From: DASQWP01 sp050697555
Lineage (GTDB): Bacteria; Actinomycetota; Thermoleophilia; Gaiellales; Gaiellaceae
DNA length: 22,140 bases
NCBI GenBank assembly: GCA_050697555.1
Contig: JBOHAD010000039.1
Coordinates: 1-22,140 of the forward strand
Reading direction: 5' to 3'
How positions within the stretch are numbered: the first letter of the stretch is position 1; each line of letters starts with the position of its first letter. Positions 7,380 to 14,433 of the stretch are shown here, piece after piece. The translations under genes were made by a program, and so were the position numbers. Below the pieces are notes generated by a model. The model had not been told where the DNA came from, made no database searches, and was given only the letters and a program-made list of their open reading frames with translations.

Positions 7380-7421
7380 GGTTAGGGGAATGCCCCCGCG
7401 AGGGAATGAGTTGGAAGGGGC

Positions 7422-8348
7422 ATGAGGCTCGAAGGCATCCATCACGTCACGGCCATCACCGGGGACGCTCCCCGGAACGTCGACTTCTACACGCGCGTGC
7501 TCGGGCTCCGGCTCGTGAAGAAGACGGTCAACCAGGACGACCCGACCGTGTACCACCTCTTCTACGCGGACGAGACCGGGAGCCCCGGGAGCGACATCAC
7601 TTTCTTCGAGTACCCGGGCCTTCCCCAGGGCCGTGCCGGAGCCGGGATGGTGCATACGGTCGCCTGGCGCGTCGCCTCGGAGGACGCGCTCGACTTCTGG
7701 GCCGAGCGCCTGGCCGGGGAGGGGATCGAGACTGAGCGCGAGGGCGGCCGGCTCCGTTTCGCCGACCCGGAAGGGCTGAGGCTCGAGCTCGCCGTGGTCA
7801 CCACGAAGGACGCGCCGCTCGTCGCGCGCCACCCCGAGATCCCGGCCGAGCTGGCGCTTCAGGGGTTCGAAAGCGTGCGAGCATACGCGTCCGACCCAGC
7901 GCAGAGCGCGGAGTTCCTGGAGGAGACGCTCGGGTTCGTCCGGGAAGACGGCGCGTGGGAGGCGCGGGGAGAGCAGCGAGGCTCGCACTACGCCTACGAC
8001 ACGCCCCCGGAGGCGCGCGGCCTCTCCGGCGCCGGCACGGTGCACCACGTCGCCTGGGCCTCGCCGATGGATCAGCACGAGGCGTGGCGTGAGCGCGTGG
8101 CGGGCGCGGGCGCGCGGCCGACGCCCGTGATCGACCGCTTCTACTTCCGCTCCATCTACTTCCGCGAGCCGAGCGGCGTCCTCTTCGAGGTCGCCACGCT
8201 CGGGCCGGGGTTCACGGCCGACGAGCCGCTCGAGAGCCTGGGCGAAGAGCTCTCGCTCCCGCCCGCCTACGAGCCGCTCCGCGAGCGTCTCGAGGGCGTC
8301 TTGACCCCGCTCGAGCCCGTAGCTTCCCGCGGTCGAGCCGGTGCGTAG
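7422..8348 (+). CDS. VOC-family ring-cleaving dioxygenase-like protein (two glyoxalase modules)
   Basis: A 308-residue protein of the vicinal-oxygen-chelate superfamily, close in type to the MhqO/hydroquinone ring-cleaving dioxygenases. The N-terminal module begins GIHHVTAITGDAPRNVDFYT with VLGLRLVKKTVNQDDPTVYH, a hallmark of this subfamily. The second module has GTVHHVAWA (H208/H209) and GVLFEVATLGPGF (E256). H7/H8, H208/H209 and E256 are the likely metal ligands for Fe(II) or Mn(II). Such enzymes cleave quinols or catechols; the exact substrate cannot be read from sequence. The ATG at 7422 has a GGAAGGGG ribosome binding site just upstream. It converges on the Asp-box protein with 41 bases between stops. 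Confidence 0.88.
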   Translation: MRLEGIHHVTAITGDAPRNVDFYTRVLGLRLVKKTVNQDDPTVYHLFYADETGSPGSDITFFEYPGLPQGRAGAGMVHTVAWRVASEDALDFWAERLAGEGIETEREGGRLRFADPEGLRLELAVVTTKDAPLVARHPEIPAELALQGFESVRAYASDPAQSAEFLEETLGFVREDGAWEARGEQRGSHYAYDTPPEARGLSGAGTVHHVAWASPMDQHEAWRERVAGAGARPTPVIDRFYFRSIYFREPSGVLFEVATLGPGFTADEPLESLGEELSLPPAYEPLRERLEGVLTPLEPVASRGRAGA

Positions 8349-8389
8349 CCGCGGCTGCACCGGCGCGCCGCCGTAGATCTGGATCGCGC

Positions 8390-9346
8390 TCAGGCGAAGG
8401 CCAGCAGTACCGGGAGCGGGTCGCCTCGGAGCTCGAGCGCGCGCCAGGATTCGCCCCGGTCCGCGCTCGCGTAGACCTGCCCATCGGCCAGACCGGCATA
8501 GAGCGCCCCGTCGCGGACCGCGAGCGCGTACGGCATCGCCTCGAGCGGCTGCGGGAGCCCGTCCACGAGAGGCTCCCACGGTCCTTCGCCCTCCCAGCGG
8601 TAGAGGACGCCCTCCGCCGAGCGCCGGCCGTGAGCCTGAAAGGGGCCTGGGCTCGCGGAGATCCACCAGCGGTCGGGGTCCTCCGGATCGACGGCGAGCG
8701 CCCAGGTGTAGTGGCGGTCGCGCCCCGCGTCTGCGGGCCGCCAGCTCGCTCCGCCGTCGTCGCTCCAGGCCGCGCCGCCGCCCGCGGCCTCGTACGCTCG
8801 GCCGGAGGCGAGGGGATGCCACGCGAGCGCGTGGCAGTCGGGCTGAGCGCCGGGCCGGTGATCGCTCCAGGTGGCGCCTCCGTCCTCGCTCCGCATGACC
8901 CCGCCCAGCTCGATGCCCACGAGGAGGAGCTCCCCGTCGTGCGGGCTCGGAGCGATCCAGCGCACGTGAGACGTCCACGGCCGCGGCGGAAAGCTCCAGG
9001 TCGGCGCCGAGGGGATCGCGCGCAACGTGTCGAGCTCGTCCCAGGTCTCGCCCTCGTCCCGGCTGACGAAGAGCATGCTCGGCTCGCAGCCCGCGTACAG
9101 GGCCCCGTCGGCCGGGCTCACGGCGACGGAGAAGACCTCCGGCTGGGGAAAGTCGAGCCGCTCCCATGTCTCGCCTTCGTCAGGAGAGCGGAAGACACCC
9201 TGGCCGCGTGAGCCGGCGTACAGCGCGTTCCCGGCCCGGGCGATGCACTGCGCGCCGGCTTCCTCCAGAGCAGCGGCGACGACGCAAGCGTCACCGTCCA
9301 GGTCGAGCCGCGCGACGCCGTCTCCGGTCGCGGCGAACAGGATCAT
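8390..9346 (-). CDS. BNR/Asp-box repeat beta-propeller protein (sialidase-like fold)
   Basis: A 318-residue protein with at least five Asp boxes of the form S-x-D-x-G-x-(S/T)-W: SPDEGETW, SRDEGETW, SEDGGATW, SDDGGASW and SADRGESW. Each is followed or preceded by ALYAG-type strands, giving a beta-propeller like those of sialidases and photosystem II assembly factor Ycf48. I see no signal peptide (start MILFAATGDGVARLDL), so it is probably cytoplasmic. No catalytic sialidase residues are evident, so it is more likely a binding or scaffold propeller than a hydrolase. The ATG at 9346 overlaps the stop of the upstream cupin gene as ATGA (9343-9346), which implies translational coupling. The longer frame starting at 9688 runs through the cupin in another frame and is rejected. 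Confidence 0.87.
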   Translation of the reverse strand: MILFAATGDGVARLDLDGDACVVAAALEEAGAQCIARAGNALYAGSRGQGVFRSPDEGETWERLDFPQPEVFSVAVSPADGALYAGCEPSMLFVSRDEGETWDELDTLRAIPSAPTWSFPPRPWTSHVRWIAPSPHDGELLLVGIELGGVMRSEDGGATWSDHRPGAQPDCHALAWHPLASGRAYEAAGGGAAWSDDGGASWRPADAGRDRHYTWALAVDPEDPDRWWISASPGPFQAHGRRSAEGVLYRWEGEGPWEPLVDGLPQPLEAMPYALAVRDGALYAGLADGQVYASADRGESWRALELRGDPLPVLLAFA

Positions 9347-9669
9347 CGCGTGAAGACGACGAGCAGGCTCAGGTGTTCGTACGAGGTGAAGCGGTGTTCG
9401 GCGCCGGCGCGCACGAAGGCGGCCTCCCCCTCCAGGAGGTCGATCTGCTCGCCCTCGACCTCGAGCGTGCCCGTGCCTTCGAGGACGACGTAGACCTCGT
9501 CGTCCTCGTGCGGCTGCTGCCGGTCGGGCTCGGGCGCGACGAGGACGTAGACCCCGATCTCGAGCCCGGGCGAGGTGTGGATGACCTCGTAGCCGCCGTT
9601 CTCGGCGACGAGCCGCCGCTGGGCGGCCTCGACCTCGAAGCGGTGCCCGGCGGACGAGGAGGCGCTCAT
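9343..9669 (-). CDS. Single-domain cupin protein
   Basis: A 108-residue small beta-barrel protein. The cupin motif 1 region reads QQPHEDDEVYVVLEGTGTLEVEGE, where H-x(4,5)-E-x(6)-G usually provides metal ligands, and motif 2 reads AAFVRAGAEHRF with its histidine. The substrate is unknown; such proteins serve as isomerases, dioxygenases or small-molecule sensors. The last bases overlap the start of the downstream Asp-box gene. The ATG at 9669 lies inside a near-perfect hairpin (9663-9693), and two more hairpins lie upstream in the 133-base leader, so translation or transcription may be controlled by RNA structure. A later start at the GTG of VAENGG would avoid the hairpin but would trim a plausible N-terminus. 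Confidence 0.85.
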   Translation of the reverse strand: MSASSSAGHRFEVEAAQRRLVAENGGYEVIHTSPGLEIGVYVLVAPEPDRQQPHEDDEVYVVLEGTGTLEVEGEQIDLLEGEAAFVRAGAEHRFTSYEHLSLLVVFTR

Positions 9670-9693
9670 GGGCCAGTCCCTGGGCCATGAGCG
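9663..9693 (-). promoter_or_regulatory. Hairpin covering the cupin start codon
   Basis: Arms CGCTCATGGGCCAG (9663-9676) and CTGGGCCATGAGCG (9680-9693) are complementary at 13 of 14 positions with a 3-base loop. In the minus-strand messenger the start codon at 9669-9667 would be buried in the stem. This could restrict initiation, or be one end of a repeat element. Confidence 0.6.
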
Positions 9694-9704
9694 TGTGGAG
9701 GGGG

Positions 9705-9777
9705 TGTGGGGGAACCGGGAGGTTCCTCCACAGAGTCGAAGAAGGGGGCCCGTAGGGGAAACATGGTTTCCCCCACG
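9705..9777 (-). repeat. Two tandem hairpins in the LLM-cupin gap
   Basis: The first stem, 9705-9732, pairs TGTGGGGGAACC with GGTTCCTCCACA round a GGGA loop, with one non-Watson-Crick position. The second, 9751-9777, has perfect 8-base arms GGGGAAAC and GTTTCCCC round ATG, extended by CGT/ACG after one mismatch. With the start-codon hairpin they make a structured minus-strand leader. No T-tract follows, so a simple intrinsic terminator is not supported. A dispersed intergenic repeat is an alternative. Confidence 0.6.
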
Positions 9778-9802
9778 GGAGCGAGCCGAAGGCGAGCGAC
9801 GC

Positions 9803-10816
9803 TCAAACCGCCGCCTTCCTGAACTCGGGGATGATCTCGCCTCCGTAGGCGCGGAGGATGTCCTCCTGGCCGTGGGTCATGAGGTAGATGTTGAAGTGGT
9901 CGACCCCGACCGACTCGAGTTCCCGCAGCTTGTCCCGCACGCTGTCGAGGGAGCCGATCACGGAGAAGCGCTCGCAGATCTCGTCGGTCACGAACTCGCC
10001 GTGCGCGGCTCCCTCACGGCTGTGGTCCTTGTAGTCGTAGAACTTGCGCGCCTTGACGTACTCGGTCAGCTCCTTCGGGATCTCCGAGTTCTCCCCGTAG
10101 CGCTCGATCAGGTCCATGACGTGGTTGGAGACCATCGCGGGGAACCAGCGCACGGCCTCGCGCGCCTCCGGGAGGTCGTCCGTGACGATGCTGGGCGCGC
10201 ACACGAGGCACTCGAGCGCGTCGGGGTCGCGCCCCGCCTCCTCGGCGGCCGCGCGCGCCTGCTCCATGATCCACTGGACGATGATCGGATCGGCGAGCTG
10301 GATGATGACGCCGTCGCCGATGCGGCCCGCCACCCCGAGCGCCCGCGGGCCGTACGCCGCCACGTACATCGGGATCTGCTCGCGACCCTGCGCCCAGCCG
10401 AGCTCGAGCTCCTTCCCGTTCCACTCCACGGGGCGCCCGTTCATGAGGTCCTTCATCATCACGAGGGCGCTCTCGAACTCCGCCATCTTCACCGGCTTCT
10501 CGCCGATCACGCGCCGCGCCGAGTCGCCGCGCCCGATGCCCATCACCATCCGCCCGCCGGAGATGTCGTGCAGGGTCGCGTAGGCGCTCGCCGTCACAGT
10601 CGGCTCGCGCGTGCCCGGGTTCGTGACGCAGTGGCCGAGCTTCAGGCGGTCGGTGTGCACGGCGAGCAGCGTCAGGAGCGGATAGGCCTCCTGCCAGAGG
10701 ATGTGCGAGTCGTAGGTCCACCCGGTCTCGAAGCCGTTCTCCTCGGCGAGTTGCATGAGCTCGACGAAGCGCGTGTACGGCGGGTCGGGCAGGACGGTGA
10801 CGCCAAAGGTGAGCAT
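9803..10816 (-). CDS. LLM-class F420-dependent oxidoreductase (CPS_4043/TIGR03842-like)
   Basis: A 337-residue luciferase-like TIM-barrel oxidoreductase that would use the deazaflavin F420 (or FMN) for hydride transfer. The sequence shows MLTFGVTVLPDPPYTRFVEL at the N-terminus, GWTYDSHILWQEAYPLL, LGHCVTNPGTREPTVTAS, the DISGGRMVMGIGRGDSARR motif of cofactor phosphate binding, IPMYVAAYGPRALGVAG and a C-terminal SVRDKLRELESVGVDHFNIYL. This pattern is close to the family I know as TIGR03842. The ATG at 10816 has GGAGG nine bases upstream. F420 usage is inferred from the family and from the actinobacterial context. The cupin gene follows after a structured 133-base gap. Confidence 0.9.
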   Translation of the reverse strand: MLTFGVTVLPDPPYTRFVELMQLAEENGFETGWTYDSHILWQEAYPLLTLLAVHTDRLKLGHCVTNPGTREPTVTASAYATLHDISGGRMVMGIGRGDSARRVIGEKPVKMAEFESALVMMKDLMNGRPVEWNGKELELGWAQGREQIPMYVAAYGPRALGVAGRIGDGVIIQLADPIIVQWIMEQARAAAEEAGRDPDALECLVCAPSIVTDDLPEAREAVRWFPAMVSNHVMDLIERYGENSEIPKELTEYVKARKFYDYKDHSREGAAHGEFVTDEICERFSVIGSLDSVRDKLRELESVGVDHFNIYLMTHGQEDILRAYGGEIIPEFRKAAV

Positions 10817-10849
10817 CTGACGAACCTCCGCAGACGGGAAAGCGGGATT

Positions 10850-11209
10850 CTACGCCGCCGGAGCGGCCGCTCCAACGCGGGTGCGGGCCCAGGCGACGAC
10901 GGCGTGCACGACCTGCACGAGGTCGGACTTGGGGATCCGATTGGAGAGTCGCACCCAGTCTTCCCGCGAGGCGCCCGGGGGCTCGACCGTGAGGACCTCG
11001 ACCACGGGGATGCCCCGCTCGGCCAGCGTCGCGGCCTGCTTCCGCCCGATCAGGCGCCCGCGGAAGACAACCGCGACGTCGGCTTCGACGTCTGCGTCGT
11101 CGAGTGGGCGGGTGCGCGCGTCCACCTCGTAGCCGGCTGCCTCGAGGAGCCCGGTGAACTCCGGCTGCCGCGCTGCCAGGACGAGAACGCGCTGGCCGTT
11201 CGACCCCAT
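10850..11209 (-). CDS. Small alpha/beta protein of unknown function, possible pseudo-receiver
   Basis: About 119 residues from the ATG at 11209 (MGSNGQRVLVLAARQPEF). Alternating strands and helices (RVLVLAA, EADVAVVFRG, IPVVEVLTVEP, then a C-terminal HAVVAWA helix) resemble a receiver or Toprim-like fold, but the phospho-acceptor aspartate and its acidic pair are not evident. I do not recognise the family with confidence. An in-frame ATG at 11254 would add 15 residues (MPECFERRKGG...), but that start lies only 16 bases from the divergent VOC start, so 11209 is preferred. The LLM gene follows on the same strand after 33 bases, so the two may form an operon. Confidence 0.62.
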   Translation of the reverse strand: MGSNGQRVLVLAARQPEFTGLLEAAGYEVDARTRPLDDADVEADVAVVFRGRLIGRKQAATLAERGIPVVEVLTVEPPGASREDWVRLSNRIPKSDLVQVVHAVVAWARTRVGAAAPAA

Positions 11210-11270
11210 GCCGGAATGTTCCCCGCCCTTCCGGCGTTCAAAGCATTCGGGCATGGGTAGTCTCGGCGGT

Positions 11271-11954
11271 ATGAAAATCGAGACGCTGGATCACGTTGCG
11301 TTGTGGATGCGCGACCGCGACGTTCTCGCGGACTTCCTCACCCGCCACGTCGGGATGCACGTCATCGAGCGGACGGAGAGATTCACGCTCGTGGGCGCGG
11401 ACGCCCGGCGCGGGAAGCTGACGCTCTTCGCCGCCGAGGGCGACCGGGAGCCCGGCGTCCTGGCGCGCGTGGGCCTGCGCGTGTTCGACTTGGAAGAAGC
11501 GCTCGCCGAGCTTCCGCAAGTCCTCGCGGTGGAGCGGCCGTCCGGGAGCGTGGCCCGCTTCGACGCGCCTGAGGGTCTTGCGCTCGAGCTCGTGGAGGTG
11601 GGAGAGGGCGTCGCCTACGACCTCGACCACGTCGCCTTCCGCGTCCCGGACCCGGAGGCGAGCTTCGCCGCGCTCGCCGAGCTCGGCTTCGACGTGAAGG
11701 ACGGCGGTCTGCGCGCCGGCGACGCGCGCGTCCTCCTCGAACGCGGCGATCCGGCGGAGAGCGAGCGGCCGCTCCTGAACCACCTGGGGCTGCGCGTCGA
11801 GTCGGCCGATCAGCACCTCGAGGAGGCCAGGCGCCGCGGCCTCGAGATCGCCGACGTGGTCGACGCCGCCAACACGTACGCGGTCTTCGTCTGGGGCCCG
11901 GACGGCATCAAGCTCGAGTACGTCGAGCACAAGGCGAGCTTCTCGCTCGCCTAG
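11271..11954 (+). CDS. VOC-family protein (glyoxalase/dioxygenase fold)
   Basis: A 227-residue protein with VOC repeats. The first module begins MKIETLDHVALWMRDRDVLADF with H8 and ends LALELVEV with E106; the second begins YDLDHVAFRVPDPEASFAAL with H120 and ends IKLEYVEH with E216, with an extra NHLGLRV (H171). Those histidines and glutamates are in the positions used for metal binding in glyoxalases and extradiol dioxygenases. The substrate cannot be assigned. The ATG at 11271 was chosen because the domain starts there; the frame is open back to 11154, but that part is antisense to the neighbour. Only six bases separate its stop from the next start, so it is co-transcribed with the flavoprotein. 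Confidence 0.86.
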   Translation: MKIETLDHVALWMRDRDVLADFLTRHVGMHVIERTERFTLVGADARRGKLTLFAAEGDREPGVLARVGLRVFDLEEALAELPQVLAVERPSGSVARFDAPEGLALELVEVGEGVAYDLDHVAFRVPDPEASFAALAELGFDVKDGGLRAGDARVLLERGDPAESERPLLNHLGLRVESADQHLEEARRRGLEIADVVDAANTYAVFVWGPDGIKLEYVEHKASFSLA

Positions 11955-11960
11955 CGCCTC

Positions 11961-13013
11961 GTGCCCGATCTCGTCGTGGCCGGGGCGGGCATGGCCGGGC
12001 TCGTCGCGGCCGCGCGGGCCCGCGAGCTCGGCGCGGAAGTCCTCGTCCACGAGAAGGGCGACCGGCCGGGCGGGTCGATGCTCCTCTCCAGCGGCGTCGT
12101 CTGGCGCTATCGGGACTGGGAGCGGTTTCGCGCCGAGTGCCCGGGGGGCGACGCGGAGCTCCAGCGCGTCGTCTGGGACGGGCTGGACGACGCCCTCGCC
12201 TGGCTCGAGCGTCTCGGCGCGCCCGTCGTCGCGCGCGAGACCGGGAACCCGCTCACGAGCGGCCTTCGGTTCGACCCCCGTGGGCTCACCGACACGCTCG
12301 TCCGGCGTGGGGGCGAGATCCGCCTGGAGCAGCCGCTCACCGAGCTGCCGGCCGGCGTCCCCGTCGTGCTCGCCACCGGCGGCTTCCAGGGCGACCGCGA
12401 GCTCGTCCGCGAGCGGATCACGCCCGAGGCCGACGATCTCGTCCTCCGCGCCAACCCCTGGAGCGCGGGTGACGGGCTCCGACTCGCGCTCGCGCGGGGC
12501 GCCGAGCTCTCCGGCGGGCTCGACGAGTTCTACGGGCGCAACCTCGCGGCCGGGCCGCGGATCGACCCCGCGCAGTTCGTCGAGCTCGCCCAGGTCTACG
12601 CCCGCCACGCCACCGTCGAGAACCTCGACGGCGAGCGGTACGAGCCGCGCACCTGGTCCGAGATCGACGTCGTCCAGTGGACGGCGCGTCAGCCGGGTGC
12701 CCGCGCCCGCTACCTCGTCCCGGACGAGGCCCTCGACGAGCCCGTGCGCGATCGCACGGTTCGCGGCGTGATCGCGGCGGCCGAGCGTGCCGGCGCGCCG
12801 GTCGAGCGCCACGAGGGCGTCACGGCGGTCGAGGTGGTCGCCGGCATCACCACGACGCTCGGGGGTGTCCGGATCGACCCGCGCGCCCGCGCCGCGGACG
12901 GCCTCTACGTCGCCGGCGCCGACGCGGGCGGGATCTCGACCGGCGGCTGGTCGAGCGCGCTCGCCTCGGCCCTCGTCCTCGGCAAGATCGCCGCGGAGGA
13001 GGCGCTCAGCTAG
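11961..13013 (+). CDS. FAD-dependent oxidoreductase (fumarate reductase/3-ketosteroid dehydrogenase-like flavoprotein)
   Basis: A 350-residue flavoprotein. The N-terminus MPDLVVAGAGMAGLVAAARA has the GxGxxG dinucleotide motif (G8, G10, G13) and E31 for the ribose, followed by GDRPGGSM. The C-terminus DGLYVAGADAGGISTGGWSSAL is the second FAD-binding segment typical of the FAD_binding_2 family. The middle reads VVLATGGFQGDREL, again characteristic. At 350 residues it is shorter than the usual 450-550 residues, with a reduced substrate cap, so the substrate may differ from steroids or fumarate. GTG at 11961 starts six bases after the VOC stop. Its 3' end overlaps the convergent small gene by 8 bases. 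Confidence 0.88.
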   Translation: MPDLVVAGAGMAGLVAAARARELGAEVLVHEKGDRPGGSMLLSSGVVWRYRDWERFRAECPGGDAELQRVVWDGLDDALAWLERLGAPVVARETGNPLTSGLRFDPRGLTDTLVRRGGEIRLEQPLTELPAGVPVVLATGGFQGDRELVRERITPEADDLVLRANPWSAGDGLRLALARGAELSGGLDEFYGRNLAAGPRIDPAQFVELAQVYARHATVENLDGERYEPRTWSEIDVVQWTARQPGARARYLVPDEALDEPVRDRTVRGVIAAAERAGAPVERHEGVTAVEVVAGITTTLGGVRIDPRARAADGLYVAGADAGGISTGGWSSALASALVLGKIAAEEALS

Positions 13014-13203
13014 TGCGCTGGAGGTAGGCGCAGGAGCGGTCGTCCTGCGGGAGCGGCGACGGGCCGATCTTCGAGACCGTGAACCGGAGGCCGTCGTCGC
13101 CGAGCTCGATCTCGGAGCCCGGCTCGGGCGCCTCGCCCTCCCGCTCGACGAGCTCGTAGCCGGTCGGCTTCGACACGAAGAGAAGGTGCTTTCCCTCGGC
13201 CAT
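13006..13203 (-). CDS. Small conserved-looking protein of unknown function
   Basis: A 65-residue protein, MAEGKHLLFVSKPTGYELVE at the start, with an acidic-to-Gly-rich middle and the ending CAYLQRTS. It has a small beta-rich pattern (strand, PTGYELVE, GSEIEL, LRFTVSKIG) suggestive of a compact barrel. I do not recognise a named family. It begins 12 bases after the histidine kinase stop on the same strand, so it is likely the last gene of the response regulator/kinase operon. Its 3' end overlaps the flavoprotein end by 8 bases. There is no strong ribosome binding site, which fits translation by read-through from the kinase. Confidence 0.6.
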   Translation of the reverse strand: MAEGKHLLFVSKPTGYELVEREGEAPEPGSEIELGDDGLRFTVSKIGPSPLPQDDRSCAYLQRTS

Positions 13204-13215
13204 CGCGGCCGGAGT

Positions 13216-14433
13216 CTACCCCTCCTCGGCCGATGCGACGTACGACGGCACGACGACGCGCACGAGCGTCCCCGCGTGCTCACCGTGGTCGACCGAGAGG
13301 CGCCCGTTCAGGATCTTGACCCGCTCGTCGATCGCCTCGATGGAGGCCCGGCGCCGCTCGACGACGCCGTCGTCGGCGATCTCCGTCTCGTAGCTCCCGC
13401 CCTCGAGCTCGCGCACGGTCACCTCGATGCGCTCCGGACGGCGGCGCACGGCCTGGCTCACGCCCTCGCGGATGATCTGGTAGAGGGCCACCTGGGCCTT
13501 CTCGGCCAGCCGCTCGCCTTCCTCGACTGCGGTCGCGACCGTGATCCCGTGCGTCCCCTCGATTCCGTCTCCGAGCGCGCGCACGGCCGCGTGGAAGCCC
13601 TGGTCGCGGAGGACGAGCGGCTCGATGGCGAAGGAAAGGTTACGCAGCGCCCGGATCGTTTCGCGCTCCTTCTCCAGGGAGCGCTCGATCACCGCCGCGG
13701 CATCCTCGAAGCGGCCGTCGCGGATCGCGCCCAGGGCGGCGTCGTGCATGAGCGCGATGCCCGACATGTTCTGCAGCGGTCCGTCGTGGAGGAAGAGCGA
13801 AAGCCGCCGGCGCTCGTCCTGCTCGGCTGTGATGAGCCGCTCTGTGAGCCGCGTCCGCTCCGCCTCGCGCTCGCGCGCCTGCTCGAGGAGGCGTGCGTTC
13901 TCGACCGCCCGCGCGGCGAAGTCCGCGAGCACGGTCGCGCGCATGTGGTCCCAGCGGTGGAACGGCTCGGGCCGTACGAGCTCGAGCGTGCCCAGTCTCT
14001 CGCCGCGCACGGCCATCGGCACGAGCAGGCGCTCTCCCGAGCCGCCGTCGAACGAGATCTCTTCCGGGGGGACGAAGCGCGCTTCACGGGCGTCGAAGAG
14101 CCGCTTGGCCTCGTCGCAGGTGCGCTCGAGGATGGCGCCGGCGTCGAGCGTGCTCGACACGGCTGCGATCGAGTCGACGAGAGACTCGAGGAAGCTCGAC
14201 TGCTCCTGGAGCTCGTCCTCGGCGAACTCGTGCCGCCTCCGCTCGGTGACGATCAGATAGACCGCGAAGGCGCCGAAGAAGGCCGTGGACGCGATGAGCC
14301 CGGCGACGGCGACCGCGTAGCTGTCGAAGGCGAGACCGAACGCGCCCACGAGGGCGGCCCCGACCGTGCAGCCGACCAACAGCCCTCGGGCGCTAGTCGA
14401 TAATCGAGTCGCGAAGCGCGATGGCGACGGCAT
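13216..14433 (-). CDS. Membrane-bound sensor histidine kinase (HisKA_3, GAF-like sensor) with degenerate ATP-binding domain
   Basis: A 405-residue kinase partner of the adjacent NarL-type regulator. Two membrane segments lie at about 17-37 and 40-62, then a GAF-like sensor (about 80-185), then the HisKA_3 helix DERRRLSLFLHDGPLQ with phospho-acceptor H216. The catalytic domain is unusual. The N box reads IREGVSQAVR (322-330) without the usual asparagine, the G1 box DDGVV (354-358) lacks its second glycine, and the G2 segment is replaced by ERRRASIEAIDERVKILNG. The C-terminus GTLVRVVVP is normal. Kinase activity is therefore doubtful, or the fold has lineage-specific substitutions. The ATG at 14433 overlaps the regulator 3' end by 41 bases; a TTG at 14379 is an alternative start. 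Confidence 0.85.
   Translation of the reverse strand: MPSPSRFATRLSTSARGLLVGCTVGAALVGAFGLAFDSYAVAVAGLIASTAFFGAFAVYLIVTERRRHEFAEDELQEQSSFLESLVDSIAAVSSTLDAGAILERTCDEAKRLFDAREARFVPPEEISFDGGSGERLLVPMAVRGERLGTLELVRPEPFHRWDHMRATVLADFAARAVENARLLEQAREREAERTRLTERLITAEQDERRRLSLFLHDGPLQNMSGIALMHDAALGAIRDGRFEDAAAVIERSLEKERETIRALRNLSFAIEPLVLRDQGFHAAVRALGDGIEGTHGITVATAVEEGERLAEKAQVALYQIIREGVSQAVRRRPERIEVTVRELEGGSYETEIADDGVVERRRASIEAIDERVKILNGRLSVDHGEHAGTLVRVVVPSYVASAEEG

Noticed and set aside
7380..9167. Extension of the NYN gene upstream to a 694-residue frame
   Set aside because: It lies antisense to the VOC gene and out of frame in the Asp-box gene; only the last ~98 residues show a fold.
9751..9777. 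Intrinsic terminator of the LLM gene
   Set aside because: The hairpin is strong but no T-tract follows on the minus strand; kept as structured repeat instead.
9668..11260. 530-residue plus-strand frame
   Set aside because: Antisense to the LLM oxidoreductase and the 10850-11209 gene, both with better evidence, and without recognisable domains.
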